The translations under genes were made by a program, and so were the position numbers. Source: an uncultured Oscillospiraceae bacterium (lineage in GTDB: Bacteria; Bacillota; Clostridia; Oscillospirales; Ruminococcaceae). From it: a stretch of 11,178 nucleotides of DNA. Positions 1-6,438 of this stretch are shown here, one piece after another. Below the pieces are notes generated by a model. The model ran no database searches and was not told the origin of the DNA. It saw nothing but the letters and a program-made list of their open reading frames with translations. Within the stretch, counting starts at the first letter, position 1. Every line of letters begins with the position of its first letter. The stretch spans positions 1 to 11,178 of the forward strand of contig CAJUMS010000085.1 of assembly GCA_910587465.1 (NCBI GenBank). Reading direction: 5' to 3'.

Positions 1-22
1 TTATGGGCAGCGCCGAGAGGAC

Positions 23-166
23 TCACTTGCAGATCTTCTTGAGAGCTGCAGGCTCCTTCGGCTGATAGCAATCCCATGCGGAAGCCGCGCCGCAAGCCTT
101 CTTTGCAGTTCCCAAAACAGCTTTTGCAACCGCATTAAGAATCGTTGATTTTACAGACTTTTTCAT
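23..166 (-). CDS. agrD: AgrD-like cyclic (thio)lactone autoinducer pro-peptide
   Basis: A 47-residue reading frame begins at an ATG (164-166) that overlaps the agrB stop as ATGA. AGGAGG lies eight bases upstream. The product has the three AgrD parts: a basic amphipathic N-terminal helix (MKKSVKSTILNAVAKAV), a middle peptide (ACGAASAWDC, residues 24-33), and the recognition tail YQPKEPAALKK. That tail matches those after the peptide in known AgrDs (YEPKSP in Listeria, HQPEEP in C. perfringens; recalled, not searched). By that alignment AgrB would cut between C33 and Y34. The residue five from the cut is S29, giving a predicted ring S-A-W-D-C closed by serine (a lactone); a nine-residue C25 thiolactone is the alternative. 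There are three cysteines (C25, C33, C46). The family is clear; the mature peptide is inference. Confidence 0.9.
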   Translation of the reverse strand: MKKSVKSTILNAVAKAVLGTAKKACGAASAWDCYQPKEPAALKKICK

Positions 167-741
167 CTTGGTTTCCTCCTTTCTTTGTGAATTCCCAGGA
201 GCATCAAATTTGATACGCAGAACAAAGTTAATGCCACTATATGATCAAGCTCGCTGTCGAGAACACGAAAAAGAAACATAACAGCCAGCCAAACCGCCAT
301 TTCAATTATTGATATTACCTTACACTTTACTTTTTGCCGCTTGGTCAATTCCTTGTTCGGATTTTCAACCGGAGCAAATTGACACACGATAACCAAGCTG
401 TAAAAATGAAGAACAAACCAATAATAATCCTCTATTCCGTGCAGCAGCCAATCCACTGCAAGCACCACAAGCAAAGCCGCTGCAAAAGTAATTTTGCAAA
501 TCAGGTGGGTAGGTGCGTGGTATCCTCCGGTAAACAGTCTTGTAAAACAAAATACTATGTAGAACACAACGCTTTCCCAGAATTTTCCGCTGACCAATCC
601 TATAGTCAGCACAATCAAAATCCCAATCAACGAGGAAATACTCAATTCAAAACCGTATTCATATATTTCACGTTGTTCTTCAGGAACGACTTTCTGGCGA
701 ATAAAAAAATCAGCTATAATGTGACTGAGTTTAGTGATCAT
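163..741 (-). CDS. agrB: AgrB-like accessory gene regulator membrane protease
   Basis: AgrB is a membrane cysteine endopeptidase that cuts the C-terminal tail off AgrD and closes the autoinducer ring. The protein is 192 residues from the chosen start, a normal length. The hallmark motif TRLFTGGYHAPTHLIC holds the catalytic pair, His75 and Cys82, seven residues apart as in S. aureus AgrB (H77/C84). Several hydrophobic segments follow (about residues 33-70, 85-125 and 150-180), and the C-terminus is basic (HKERRKPR). I chose the ATG at 739-741, because AGAGGTG sits five bases upstream. The upstream in-frame ATG pair at 760-765 has no ribosome site and overlaps the -10 box. It is translated together with agrD through the ATGA overlap. 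Identification is firm. Confidence 0.95.
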   Translation of the reverse strand: MITKLSHIIADFFIRQKVVPEEQREIYEYGFELSISSLIGILIVLTIGLVSGKFWESVVFYIVFCFTRLFTGGYHAPTHLICKITFAAALLVVLAVDWLLHGIEDYYWFVLHFYSLVIVCQFAPVENPNKELTKRQKVKCKVISIIEMAVWLAVMFLFRVLDSELDHIVALTLFCVSNLMLLGIHKERRKPR

Positions 742-763
742 CACATCACCTCTTTCTGTCATC

Positions 764-792
764 ATTATAGCTGATTAAATTTTAAATTGCAA
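764..792 (-). promoter_or_regulatory. Promoter of agrBD (P2-like)
   Basis: On the minus strand there is a -35 box TTGCAA (787-792), a 17-bp spacer and a perfect -10 box TATAAT (764-769). Transcription would start near 757, leaving a short leader with the AGAGGTG ribosome site of agrB. The -35 box is imperfect (4 of 6), as expected for an activator-dependent promoter, and the direct repeats at 802-832 lie just upstream of it. Confidence 0.75.
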
Positions 793-801
793 TACCTTTA
801 G

Positions 802-832
802 CACGAACGGCACGCTCACAACATAAACGGCA
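802..832 (-). promoter_or_regulatory. Putative AgrA (LytTR) binding site: 11-bp direct repeats
   Basis: Read on the minus strand, TGCCGTTTATG (822-832) is followed by TGCCGTTCGTG (802-812). They match at 9 of 11 positions, are in the same orientation, and are 20 bp apart start to start, close to two helical turns. The nearer copy ends nine bases before the -35 box of agrBD. LytTR regulators such as AgrA and VirR bind pairs of direct repeats about 21 bp apart upstream of weak -35 boxes, so position and geometry fit. The first repeat begins right after the agrC stop codon. Binding is inferred. Confidence 0.65.
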
Positions 833-2122
833 CTATTTTGCCATTTTTAACCAAATTTCTGCGATGAATTTGCCGTTATCCTCCATAAACTCCACACTGC
901 CGTCATACTTTTTGGCAATATCCCTTATTGACCTTATCCCGTATCCGTGCTCGCTTTTATCGACCTTGTCGGTTTTAAGATCGGGGTTGTCTGTCAACAC
1001 CGAGCCGGATATGCTGTTTTTTACTGATATAAAAGTCAATGACTTCTTACGGCTTATAATAAGTTCAATATACGGATCGGATGTGTCGCAGCCTCTTATG
1101 GCATTATCCAACAGATTTGACAGAAGAATACTGATATCAATATCATTGATATTCTCAAATTGAGTATCAATTGCGCACTTCATCTTAATGCCCTTTGTGT
1201 TACAAAGAGCAATTTTATTGTTGAGTACAGCATCTATAACAGCGCTTCCCGTATTCACGCCCACATTTGATGGATTTATCTTTTCATCAACTATGCTTTC
1301 AATGTACGCCTTTGCTTCGAGCGGTTTTTCGTCGGAAATCAGTTCTGCCGCAGCCATAAGATAATGTTTCATATCGTGCTTCAGGGTTTTTACTTCGGAA
1401 TATCTTTCCCGAATTTCAACAGCAAGTTTCTCTTGTGAGGATATATTCGCTTTCAGCAGATTATACTCCTCCCTTGTTATATTGTCGCGCTGCATTATAC
1501 TCATAATAATATAAAGCAGAACATTTAGCGTTCCGATCAAAAGGAAAATTATTAAAAAAAGCGGTGAGGTTTCCGGTTGATCTCTTGAAATGTTCCACAA
1601 CAGAGTTGCGATTAAGAATGAAATCAAGAAGCAGGACAACTGCAGAATCCATTGGAATCCGCTAAGCGAACGGTACTGCTTTCGTCTTATTCTTATCACT
1701 ATTTCGCAGGCAAAAAAGAATATAGCTTTTGAAAAAAACAAAACCGGTATCCGCATCGTGCCGCCCGGCATAACCTCCGTGCGGTCGTTGTCCGCCAGCA
1801 TACTGAACACACTCATCACAATTAAATTTATAGGAAGTGCTGTTAAAGTTGGCATTACCGAAACAAGAATCTTTTCCCATATCTTCCCACTCAGAAAAAC
1901 GAATGAATATATGAGCAGAATGAGTAAAAGCATAAAAATGGAGATATTCTCAAACCCCTCAAGCTGACATAAAAACACGTCAACTAAAGCTAATGGAATA
2001 TATACGATAATTGCTTTGAGCCATTTTAGTTTTTCGGTTTTAAATCCAAGATACCCGTTGCATATTCTGACAAAAATGCAGCACTCCAAAAGCGAAGCGC
2101 AGGCTTCAACAATATTATTCAT
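833..2122 (-). CDS. agrC: AgrC-like sensor histidine kinase (GHKL family)
   Basis: This is the membrane receptor that would sense the cyclic peptide and phosphorylate the AgrA partner. It has 429 residues. The N-terminal half (about 1-210) is hydrophobic with roughly six membrane segments, as in AgrC receptors. A linker helix (about 211-245) leads to the histidine box LKHDMKHYL with the phospho-acceptor His249. The ATPase domain follows, with the N box NLLDNAI (Asn340) and the G box HGYGI (392-396), typical of the HATPase_c_5 group. Its ATG overlaps the agrA stop as ATGA, so the two are probably translationally coupled. It ends with TAG directly against the AgrA-like repeats of the next promoter. 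The family is firm; ligand pairing is inferred from synteny. Confidence 0.93.
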   Translation of the reverse strand: MNNIVEACASLLECCIFVRICNGYLGFKTEKLKWLKAIIVYIPLALVDVFLCQLEGFENISIFMLLLILLIYSFVFLSGKIWEKILVSVMPTLTALPINLIVMSVFSMLADNDRTEVMPGGTMRIPVLFFSKAIFFFACEIVIRIRRKQYRSLSGFQWILQLSCFLISFLIATLLWNISRDQPETSPLFLIIFLLIGTLNVLLYIIMSIMQRDNITREEYNLLKANISSQEKLAVEIRERYSEVKTLKHDMKHYLMAAAELISDEKPLEAKAYIESIVDEKINPSNVGVNTGSAVIDAVLNNKIALCNTKGIKMKCAIDTQFENINDIDISILLSNLLDNAIRGCDTSDPYIELIISRKKSLTFISVKNSISGSVLTDNPDLKTDKVDKSEHGYGIRSIRDIAKKYDGSVEFMEDNGKFIAEIWLKMAK

Positions 2123-2835
2123 AAAGTACCTCGCAGCAATTTCTTGAATTTATTTTTAACCATTTCCGATTTGTATCGGCTAAGCGGTATTATTGTTTTG
2201 TCGTCAAGAACCACTTGATTTTTTTCAATCGCAAATATGAACTTGCAATTCACTAAAAAACTTTTGTGTGTCCGCACGAAGTCATGCTCTTCAAGTTTTC
2301 TTTCAAAATCGGAAAGGCTTCCATAACAATTTAACGGTTCATCATCTTTGATGCACACCCTGAGCCAATGTCCGTATATCTCTATGTATTCAACACGGCT
2401 TAAATCAACAAATACTTCCCCGGATTTTGTTTGAAACATGAATTTTCTCCCAGAATCGCGTTTTGTTATTTCATTTATAACAGCTTCCAGTGTTTCGGAA
2501 AGTTCATTTTCAAGATATGTCTTTCTGATGAACCTAAATGGGCGAAATCTTATTGACGAATACACCAATTCATCGTGTGATGTAACAAATATAATCAACG
2601 TTTCATTGATGTTGTTTATTTGTTCGGCGACATCAAAACCGCTTATTTTCGGCATATCTATATCAAGGAACACAACGTCAAAAGGGGCGGCCTTATGAGC
2701 TTTTAGGAACTCCGTTCCGGATAGAAAACGTACAGTGGTATGCCCAGCCCCGCTTTGCGCAAGTAGAGTATTCGCATTCTTGCTTACAAAATCGAGCATT
2801 ATCGGATCATCATCGCAAACAGCAATTTTAAGCAC
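2119..2835 (-). CDS. agrA: AgrA-like response regulator (REC + LytTR)
   Basis: This is a cytoplasmic transcription factor of 238 residues. A receiver domain (1-120) carries the acidic pocket Asp8-Asp10, the phospho-acceptor Asp58 in FLDIDMP, Thr85 and Lys105. A LytTR DNA-binding domain (about 131-235) follows, with the typical YIEIYGHWLRV and FVRTHKSFLVN segments. The start is a GTG (2833-2835) with the strong site GGAGG nine bases upstream; no ATG is better placed. It is the first gene of an operon with agrC (ATGA overlap). Its likely targets are the direct repeats upstream of agrBD. A half copy of the same motif also lies in its own leader (2885-2898), which would allow feedback. Confidence 0.95.
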   Translation of the reverse strand: MLKIAVCDDDPIMLDFVSKNANTLLAQSGAGHTTVRFLSGTEFLKAHKAAPFDVVFLDIDMPKISGFDVAEQINNINETLIIFVTSHDELVYSSIRFRPFRFIRKTYLENELSETLEAVINEITKRDSGRKFMFQTKSGEVFVDLSRVEYIEIYGHWLRVCIKDDEPLNCYGSLSDFERKLEEHDFVRTHKSFLVNCKFIFAIEKNQVVLDDKTIIPLSRYKSEMVKNKFKKLLRGTL

Positions 2836-2884
2836 AACCTGTCACCTCCGTTTTATCGTGTTTAAAAATCACCTTGTATTGTTT

Positions 2885-2898
2885 GCCGTATAAACGGC
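2885..2898. promoter_or_regulatory. 14-bp palindrome in agrA leader with one AgrA-motif half-site
   Basis: GCCGT-ATAA-ACGGC is an inverted repeat in the agrA leader. On the minus strand it reads GCCGTTTAT, the core of the repeats found upstream of agrBD. I found no second copy 20-21 bp away, so it is at best a half-site; it could also be a short RNA hairpin. Confidence 0.35.
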
Positions 2899-2958
2899 GG
2901 AGATCGTTTTGCGATTCGATAAAGTATGATGTAATACTAAAAATGGATATTCTTTTTA

Positions 2959-2987
2959 ATTATACCATATATAAAGCGTTTTGTAAA
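2959..2987 (-). promoter_or_regulatory. Promoter of agrA-agrC
   Basis: On the minus strand, the -35 box TTTACA (2982-2987, 5 of 6), a 17-bp spacer and a perfect -10 box TATAAT (2959-2964) form a strong sigma-A-type promoter. The start point would be near 2952, giving a leader of about 115 nt that contains the palindrome at 2885-2898. It is stronger than the agrBD promoter, which fits constitutive sensing with inducible signal production. Confidence 0.7.
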
Positions 2988-3059
2988 CCCGTTTTTTAAA
3001 AAAATGTCAAGAAAGCGTTTCGGCAGCGCTTCACACCGTCATAACCTTTTTATAATAGA

Positions 3060-3088
3060 TTGCTTTTTTCGGCATATTATGATATAAT
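3060..3088 (+). promoter_or_regulatory. Promoter of the broken NYN gene
   Basis: There is a weak -35 box TTGCTT (3060-3065), a 17-bp spacer and an extended -10 box TGATATAAT (3080-3088). Transcription would begin near 3095. This rules out an in-frame ATG at 3093 and supports the ATG at 3168, which has GAAGGG nine bases upstream. Confidence 0.6.
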
Positions 3089-3167
3089 ATAATTGGATAG
3101 GTATACTTGTTTCGCATTATGCCAGGACAGGAACAAACGTGGCAATAAAAATGAAGGGATGAATTTC

Positions 3168-4495
3168 ATGCGAACGGATACAAAGGAAATTGTTTGCAGA
3201 ATGGCATATCTTATAGGCATTAAGAAACCAACGCTGGTCAGCAGCTATGCGAACGAGTGCTCCGAGTTGCTCGAACAGCTTGGAGCAAGCAAAGAAGCGA
3301 CTGTGATCAGATATTTATGCAAGCTGCGAACGGCACTAATGCTCAAATTCAAAAGAACAGATGATATTCTGAGAAACGACTATATAATATTGATAAAATA
3401 GAGTGGTTCGACACAGAGAATATAGCTTGACTCGAAGAACACGGAATACAGGTCATTCTGCCGAATAAGCTCGCGGCGGACTACACTCTGCATATCAACA
3501 AGCTGATAGCCGAGCATATAAACGCCTGTCGGGAGCTGTTTCCCGATTGGCTGAATTGGGAATACATAAAGGACTTGTTCATCCTCCCGAAGTTCACAAA
3601 CGAAGAAAATCAGAAATACGAGTTTGAAAAATACATGGAAAATCTTCCGTATTACCCGTATCAGCAATATATTCATTGGAAGCCGAAGGACTACGGAAAT
3701 ATTTTATACACGGACGGGAAATTCATTGAGATATTATATAAAATGAACGGTGACTACTTCGGCGACAATTCCAAATACAAGAACGCCGTAAGCGAAGTCA
3801 AGAACAACATTTATGAGTTCATAAGGAGCAGCTACAAAACGGTCATTGTTGTGGACTGCGAAAATTCCGATGTTTACAAGCTGTACGGTATGCTGAAAAA
3901 TCTTAACGGCGACGAGCTTGACAAAATCGATAAGATAGTGCTTTACGATGACGTTCACACAACAGACGGTTGGGATTATCTCGAGCGGTTCATCGGCATA
4001 CCCATCGGGCATATTGAGGTGGAGCGCATTACCGACTACAAGTCGCTCGTTGACATCAAGGTGTCGACGGGAGTATGCAGAGAATTCTACAGAAACGACG
4101 TATCATCGTTCATACTGCTGTCAAGCGACAGCGATTACTGGGGCTTGATATCCTCGCTGCCGGAGGCGGAGTTCCTTGTGGTGGTAGAGTGGGATAAGTG
4201 CGGACAGGCGATAAAGAGAGCACTCGAAACAAGCGAAATATATTACTGTTCACTCGACGACTTCTGTTCCGGCAACATTGAGGAATTCAAACGTGCGGTT
4301 CTTATAGGCGCGCTCAAGGAACGTCTGCCCGATCTGCTTACCTACAACGGCAAAGAGCTTGCCCGTATGCTGTTTGAGCAGGCGAGGATAGAGGCGAGCG
4401 ATACCGAAATAATGAATTTTTACAAAAAGTATATCCGTACCATCACGCTCAAGGCTGACCTTGACGGGAATTTCAGCCTTGAAGTGAAGTTATGA
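3168..4495 (+). pseudogene. NYN-domain (PIN-like nuclease) protein gene, frameshifted and with an in-frame stop
   Basis: A frame begins at 3168 (MRTDTKEIVC) and runs to a stop at 3401. The protein clearly goes on in the next frame from about 3365 (IDKIEWFDTENIA), meets TGA at 3428-3430, then continues without a break to 4495 (LEEHGIQVILP to LEVKL). One missing base near 3380-3395 and one TGG-to-TGA change would explain both lesions. Intact length would be about 442 residues. The C-terminal part has NYN nuclease features: VIVVDCEN with Asp and Glu (3857-3872), SLVDIKV (4043-4063) and LLSSDSDYWGL (4118-4150), which supply the acidic metal-binding residues. NYN proteins are RNases or structure-linked nucleases; the substrate is unknown. 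An internal ATG at 3575 leaves the NYN part open but has no clear ribosome site. Confidence 0.8.
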
Positions 4496-4753
4496 GCGGT
4501 AGTGTAATTGTAGAAACATAATAATTGCTCAGTGCCACCGTACACAGAAGCTGTGTTAATGTCGGCAGAGTCGCAGAAGCAGTTTTGCGAGAATACAACC
4601 TGTTTAACGTTTTTGCCATGCCGATGTATCTACAAGAATAAAGCGTTGTTAGGAGTACTTCAAAACCGATATGCTGAATGATTTGATAATAAGCAATGTG
4701 GATTATGTGCATTTTGCACATAATCATTCAGCGATTTTTATTGTATTTTACCA
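4496..4753. other. Intergenic region with a short coding-like relic
   Basis: No convincing gene is present. On the plus strand, 4525-4641 is open for 38 codons and reads like protein in its second half (VGRVAEAVLREYNLFNVF), but it has no ATG or ribosome site at its head, so it may be the decayed end of a lost gene. The rest holds the hairpin at 4673-4740 and the start of the sdpR promoter. Confidence 0.3.
4673..4740 (+). terminator. Nested hairpin, possible terminator after the NYN gene
   Basis: An inner stem GATTATGTGCA (4701-4711) pairs perfectly with 4715-4725 around a TTT loop. An outer stem GCTGAAT (4673-4679) pairs with ATTCAGC (4726-4732), and the outer pairing can extend to ten base pairs by taking three bases from the inner stem. 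A T-rich tail follows (4735-4740). It is AT-rich for a terminator; the nested, competing stems could also be regulatory. Confidence 0.45.
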
Positions 4754-4782
4754 TTGCACAAATAAAATAAATATGATATAAT
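4754..4782 (+). promoter_or_regulatory. Promoter of sdpR-sdpI
   Basis: There is a weak -35 box TTGCAC (4754-4759), a 17-bp spacer and a perfect -10 box TATAAT (4777-4782). The start point would be near 4789, so the inverted repeat at 4798-4827 covers the first transcribed bases, an ideal place for a repressor. Confidence 0.65.
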
Positions 4783-4797
4783 AAAAATTAAAAAAGA

Positions 4798-4827
4798 AAC
4801 ACATTTAACCTTTTGGTTAAATGTGTT
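4798..4827. promoter_or_regulatory. Putative SdpR operator: 13-bp inverted repeat
   Basis: AACACATTTAACC (4798-4810) and GGTTAAATGTGTT (4815-4827) are perfect inverse copies around TTTT. The site lies just downstream of the sdpR promoter and before its ribosome site (AAGGA, 4841-4845). ArsR-family dimers bind such palindromes and often repress their own genes. In RNA it would also form a stable hairpin, but no T-run follows on the plus strand, so it is not a terminator for this operon. Confidence 0.6.
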
Positions 4828-4852
4828 CTAAATAATGGCTAAGGAATAGTTT

Positions 4853-5104
4853 ATGGATAAAATTCTAAAGGCTGTATCCGATCCGACACGTCGAGAAATA
4901 TTGCAATTGCTGAAAAATGGAAGAAAATCTGCTGGTGAAATATCCAATAAATTCTCTATTTCTGATGCTGCAATCTCTAAACATTTATCAATATTAAAGG
5001 AAGCAAACTTGGTTCGTACACAAAGGCAAGGAAAATATATTTTTTATGAAATCAATTTAAGCGTTGTAGAGGAAATCATTACTTGGTTCGCTAATTTTTT
5101 TTAG
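4853..5104 (+). CDS. sdpR: SdpR-like ArsR-family autorepressor
   Basis: This is a compact winged-helix protein of 83 residues. It opens with the family signature ILKAVSDPTRREILQLL (residues 4-20). The recognition helix-turn-helix follows (AGEISNKFSISDAAISKHLSIL, about 27-48), then the wing (LVRTQRQGKYIFYEIN). There is no metal-binding CxC motif, so it is not a metal sensor. Pairing with an SdpI gene 11 bp downstream and the palindrome in its promoter match the Bacillus subtilis sdpRI operon, where SdpR represses the operon until SdpI bound to the SDP toxin holds SdpR at the membrane. The start ATG has AAGGA seven bases upstream. The family is firm; the exact regulatory circuit is inferred. 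Confidence 0.88.
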   Translation: MDKILKAVSDPTRREILQLLKNGRKSAGEISNKFSISDAAISKHLSILKEANLVRTQRQGKYIFYEINLSVVEEIITWFANFF

Positions 5105-5115
5105 GAGGTATTATT

Positions 5116-5775
5116 ATGAAGAAACGTTACTTTTCTTGGTTTATTTCGCCTATTATTATAGCATTAATGACAATTACCGCTTTTATATTTCTTCCTAATT
5201 TGCCAGATCAGATTGCAATTCAATGGAACGAAAACGGAGCGACGAGCTTTGCGGAAAAATATATTGTTTTTGTTTTTCCGTTGTTAGGAGCAGTGATTGC
5301 GGTTTTGCAATTCTTACAATATTGCAAATCGGAAAAGCGAAACAAATACGGATTCCTTAATTCTATAATTAATATTATTCTATTTGTATTGCAGTTGATA
5401 ATTTGTTTAAGTTACTTAGGTTATATTAATATGGAGCAGGTTGACTTTAAAGCGGCTAGCTTACTTATTATGGTTATCTTTGGAATATTATTAATATATT
5501 TTGGTAATAAATTGCCTAAATATGCAAAGAATTTTTACATTGGCGTAAAAGCTCCTTGGGCATATGAAGACAATGATATATGGACCAAAACGCAAAGTTT
5601 TGCCGGTAAAATATGGTTTTTTGGTGGAGGTTTCATTATACTCTTGGGTGTACTCGGCTATTTTCTAAATATTCAGGTAAGCGCAGTTCTATTGTTATTC
5701 TGTTTACTTTTTATAACGTTTGTTCCAAGAATATATAGCAAATACTTATATGAGCACAAAACAAATGGAGAATGA
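5116..5775 (+). CDS. sdpI: SdpI-like membrane immunity protein
   Basis: This is a membrane protein of 219 residues with about six hydrophobic segments (roughly 8-28, 48-68, 82-102, 113-130, 167-184, 187-205). Two family blocks are visible: the DUF1648 motif LPDQIAIQWNENG (29-41) after the first segment, and the SdpI block GNKLPKYAKNFYIGVKAPWA through DIWTKTQSFAGK (130-165). In B. subtilis SdpI protects against the SDP cannibalism toxin and serves as its receptor for induction. A strong AGGAGG (5103-5108) precedes the ATG, and the gene follows sdpR directly. No toxin or SdpAB maturation gene is visible here, so it may defend against other strains' toxins. The sequence is clearly richer in A and T than the agr and recombinase regions. 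Confidence 0.9.
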   Translation: MKKRYFSWFISPIIIALMTITAFIFLPNLPDQIAIQWNENGATSFAEKYIVFVFPLLGAVIAVLQFLQYCKSEKRNKYGFLNSIINIILFVLQLIICLSYLGYINMEQVDFKAASLLIMVIFGILLIYFGNKLPKYAKNFYIGVKAPWAYEDNDIWTKTQSFAGKIWFFGGGFIILLGVLGYFLNIQVSAVLLLFCLLFITFVPRIYSKYLYEHKTNGE

Positions 5776-5785
5776 GGGGGATATT

Positions 5786-6091
5786 ATGTATAGATTATCT
5801 GAGATTAAAGAACTTTGTGATTGCATTCCAATTCCATTAACACAAAACATCACATATCTTCGAGAAGAAAAGAATGATTTTTATACTTTTTATTCCGCAT
5901 GTGAGTATACAAATGAATTGGTAACAAACAAAACAGCCTTGCAGATTTTAAAATTATGCAATAAGATTATTAATTGGTATAGAAAGATTGAAAATTCACT
6001 TGTTGTGATTTCCACACATGATCAAATTGTTCTTGATCAAGTAGACACCATATACGAAATAAAAAACCATAAAATTATACTAGTGAAATAA
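5786..6091 (+). pseudogene. Probable remnant of an ABC transporter ATPase
   Basis: This open frame of 101 codons starts at an ATG with GAGGGGG five bases upstream, ten bases after sdpI. Its last 30 residues (LVVISTHDQIVLDQVDTIYE then IKNHKIILVK) look like the end of an ABC ATPase: the switch histidine in STHD (His78) followed by the usual 'iyelkdgki' ending. The preceding part (NKIINWYRKIENS) fits the stretch between D-loop and H-loop. There is no Walker A, signature or Walker B motif, so most of the nucleotide-binding domain is missing. The first 50 residues are not recognisable. I read it as an internally deleted relic of an exporter ATPase once joined to the sdpRI operon; a small functional protein cannot be excluded. 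Confidence 0.5.
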
Positions 6092-6130
6092 CATATTTAT
6101 TTTAATCACCAAAAACCACCAAGTCAATTG

Positions 6131-6317
6131 TTGATGATTTCACGACTGAAAAATTATACCGGCAATATATTGATGATTTCAATTGAATAAACAACGTAAC
6201 AAACAAAGGAGTTGATTATCATAGCCGTCAAAGTCGGAACAGCCTGTGGAATCAAAAGGCTGTTTTGCAGCATCGGCAGACAACCGACTAATCAATCGGC
6301 TCACTTTGATGATTTCA
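6131..6317 (+). repeat. Three copies of the 12-bp repeat TTGATGATTTCA
   Basis: Identical copies lie at 6131-6142, 6170-6181 and 6306-6317, the first two 39 bp apart. The bases around the first two are related in mirror order: CAATTG comes before the first, AATTG after the second. The copies are too short and irregular for a CRISPR array. They could be binding sites for a regulator or an integrase, or scars of repeated insertion. Confidence 0.6.
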
Positions 6318-6367
6318 GTTCCGGGGCGGTAAACAGCCTCGGATATTTTTTGTCCAAAAACGGATAA
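6212..6367 (+). CDS. Possible small ORF (TTG start), 51 residues
   Basis: AAAGGAG (6205-6211) is followed directly by an open frame to TAA at 6365-6367. The only legal near starts are TTG 6212, which is too close to the ribosome site, or ATT/ATC/ATA codons a little further on, so translation is doubtful. The product would hold two cysteines (GTACGIKRLFCSIGRQP) and a polar tail (SAHFDDFSSGAVNSLGYFL). I recognise no family. It could be a decayed gene whose ATG was lost. Confidence 0.15.
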   Translation: MIIIAVKVGTACGIKRLFCSIGRQPTNQSAHFDDFSSGAVNSLGYFLSKNG

Positions 6368-6438
6368 AGACCCAGTGCAGGTCCCCCTCCCATAATTTAG
6401 ATTCTGAACAAAACAAAATATGAATTACAGGAGGGACT

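Larger units (their letters stand above)
6092..6438. other. Gene-poor region after the sdp operon
   Basis: No confident gene. It contains three copies of a 12-bp repeat (6131-6317), a weak 8-bp hairpin (6238-6245 with 6257-6264, then TTTT) and a possible short frame at 6212-6367. It ends at the terminator at 6439-6471. It may be the junction between the AT-rich sdp island and the recombinase element. Confidence 0.4.

Noticed and set aside
742..765. Upstream ATG pair as agrB start (200-residue version)
   Set aside because: These codons overlap the -10 box of the agrBD promoter and have no ribosome site; the ATG at 739-741 has AGAGGTG five bases upstream.
3093..3167. ATG at 3093 as the start of the NYN gene
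   Set aside because: It lies at or before the expected transcription start from the extended -10 at 3080-3088; the ATG at 3168 has its own ribosome site.
4798..4827. Terminator for a minus-strand transcript
   Set aside because: The minus strand has a T-rich tail after this hairpin, but no convincing minus-strand gene leads into it; the operator reading is better supported.
6131..6317. CRISPR array
   Set aside because: The repeat is only 12 bp, with three copies and unequal gaps of 27 and 124 bp, and there are no cas genes.
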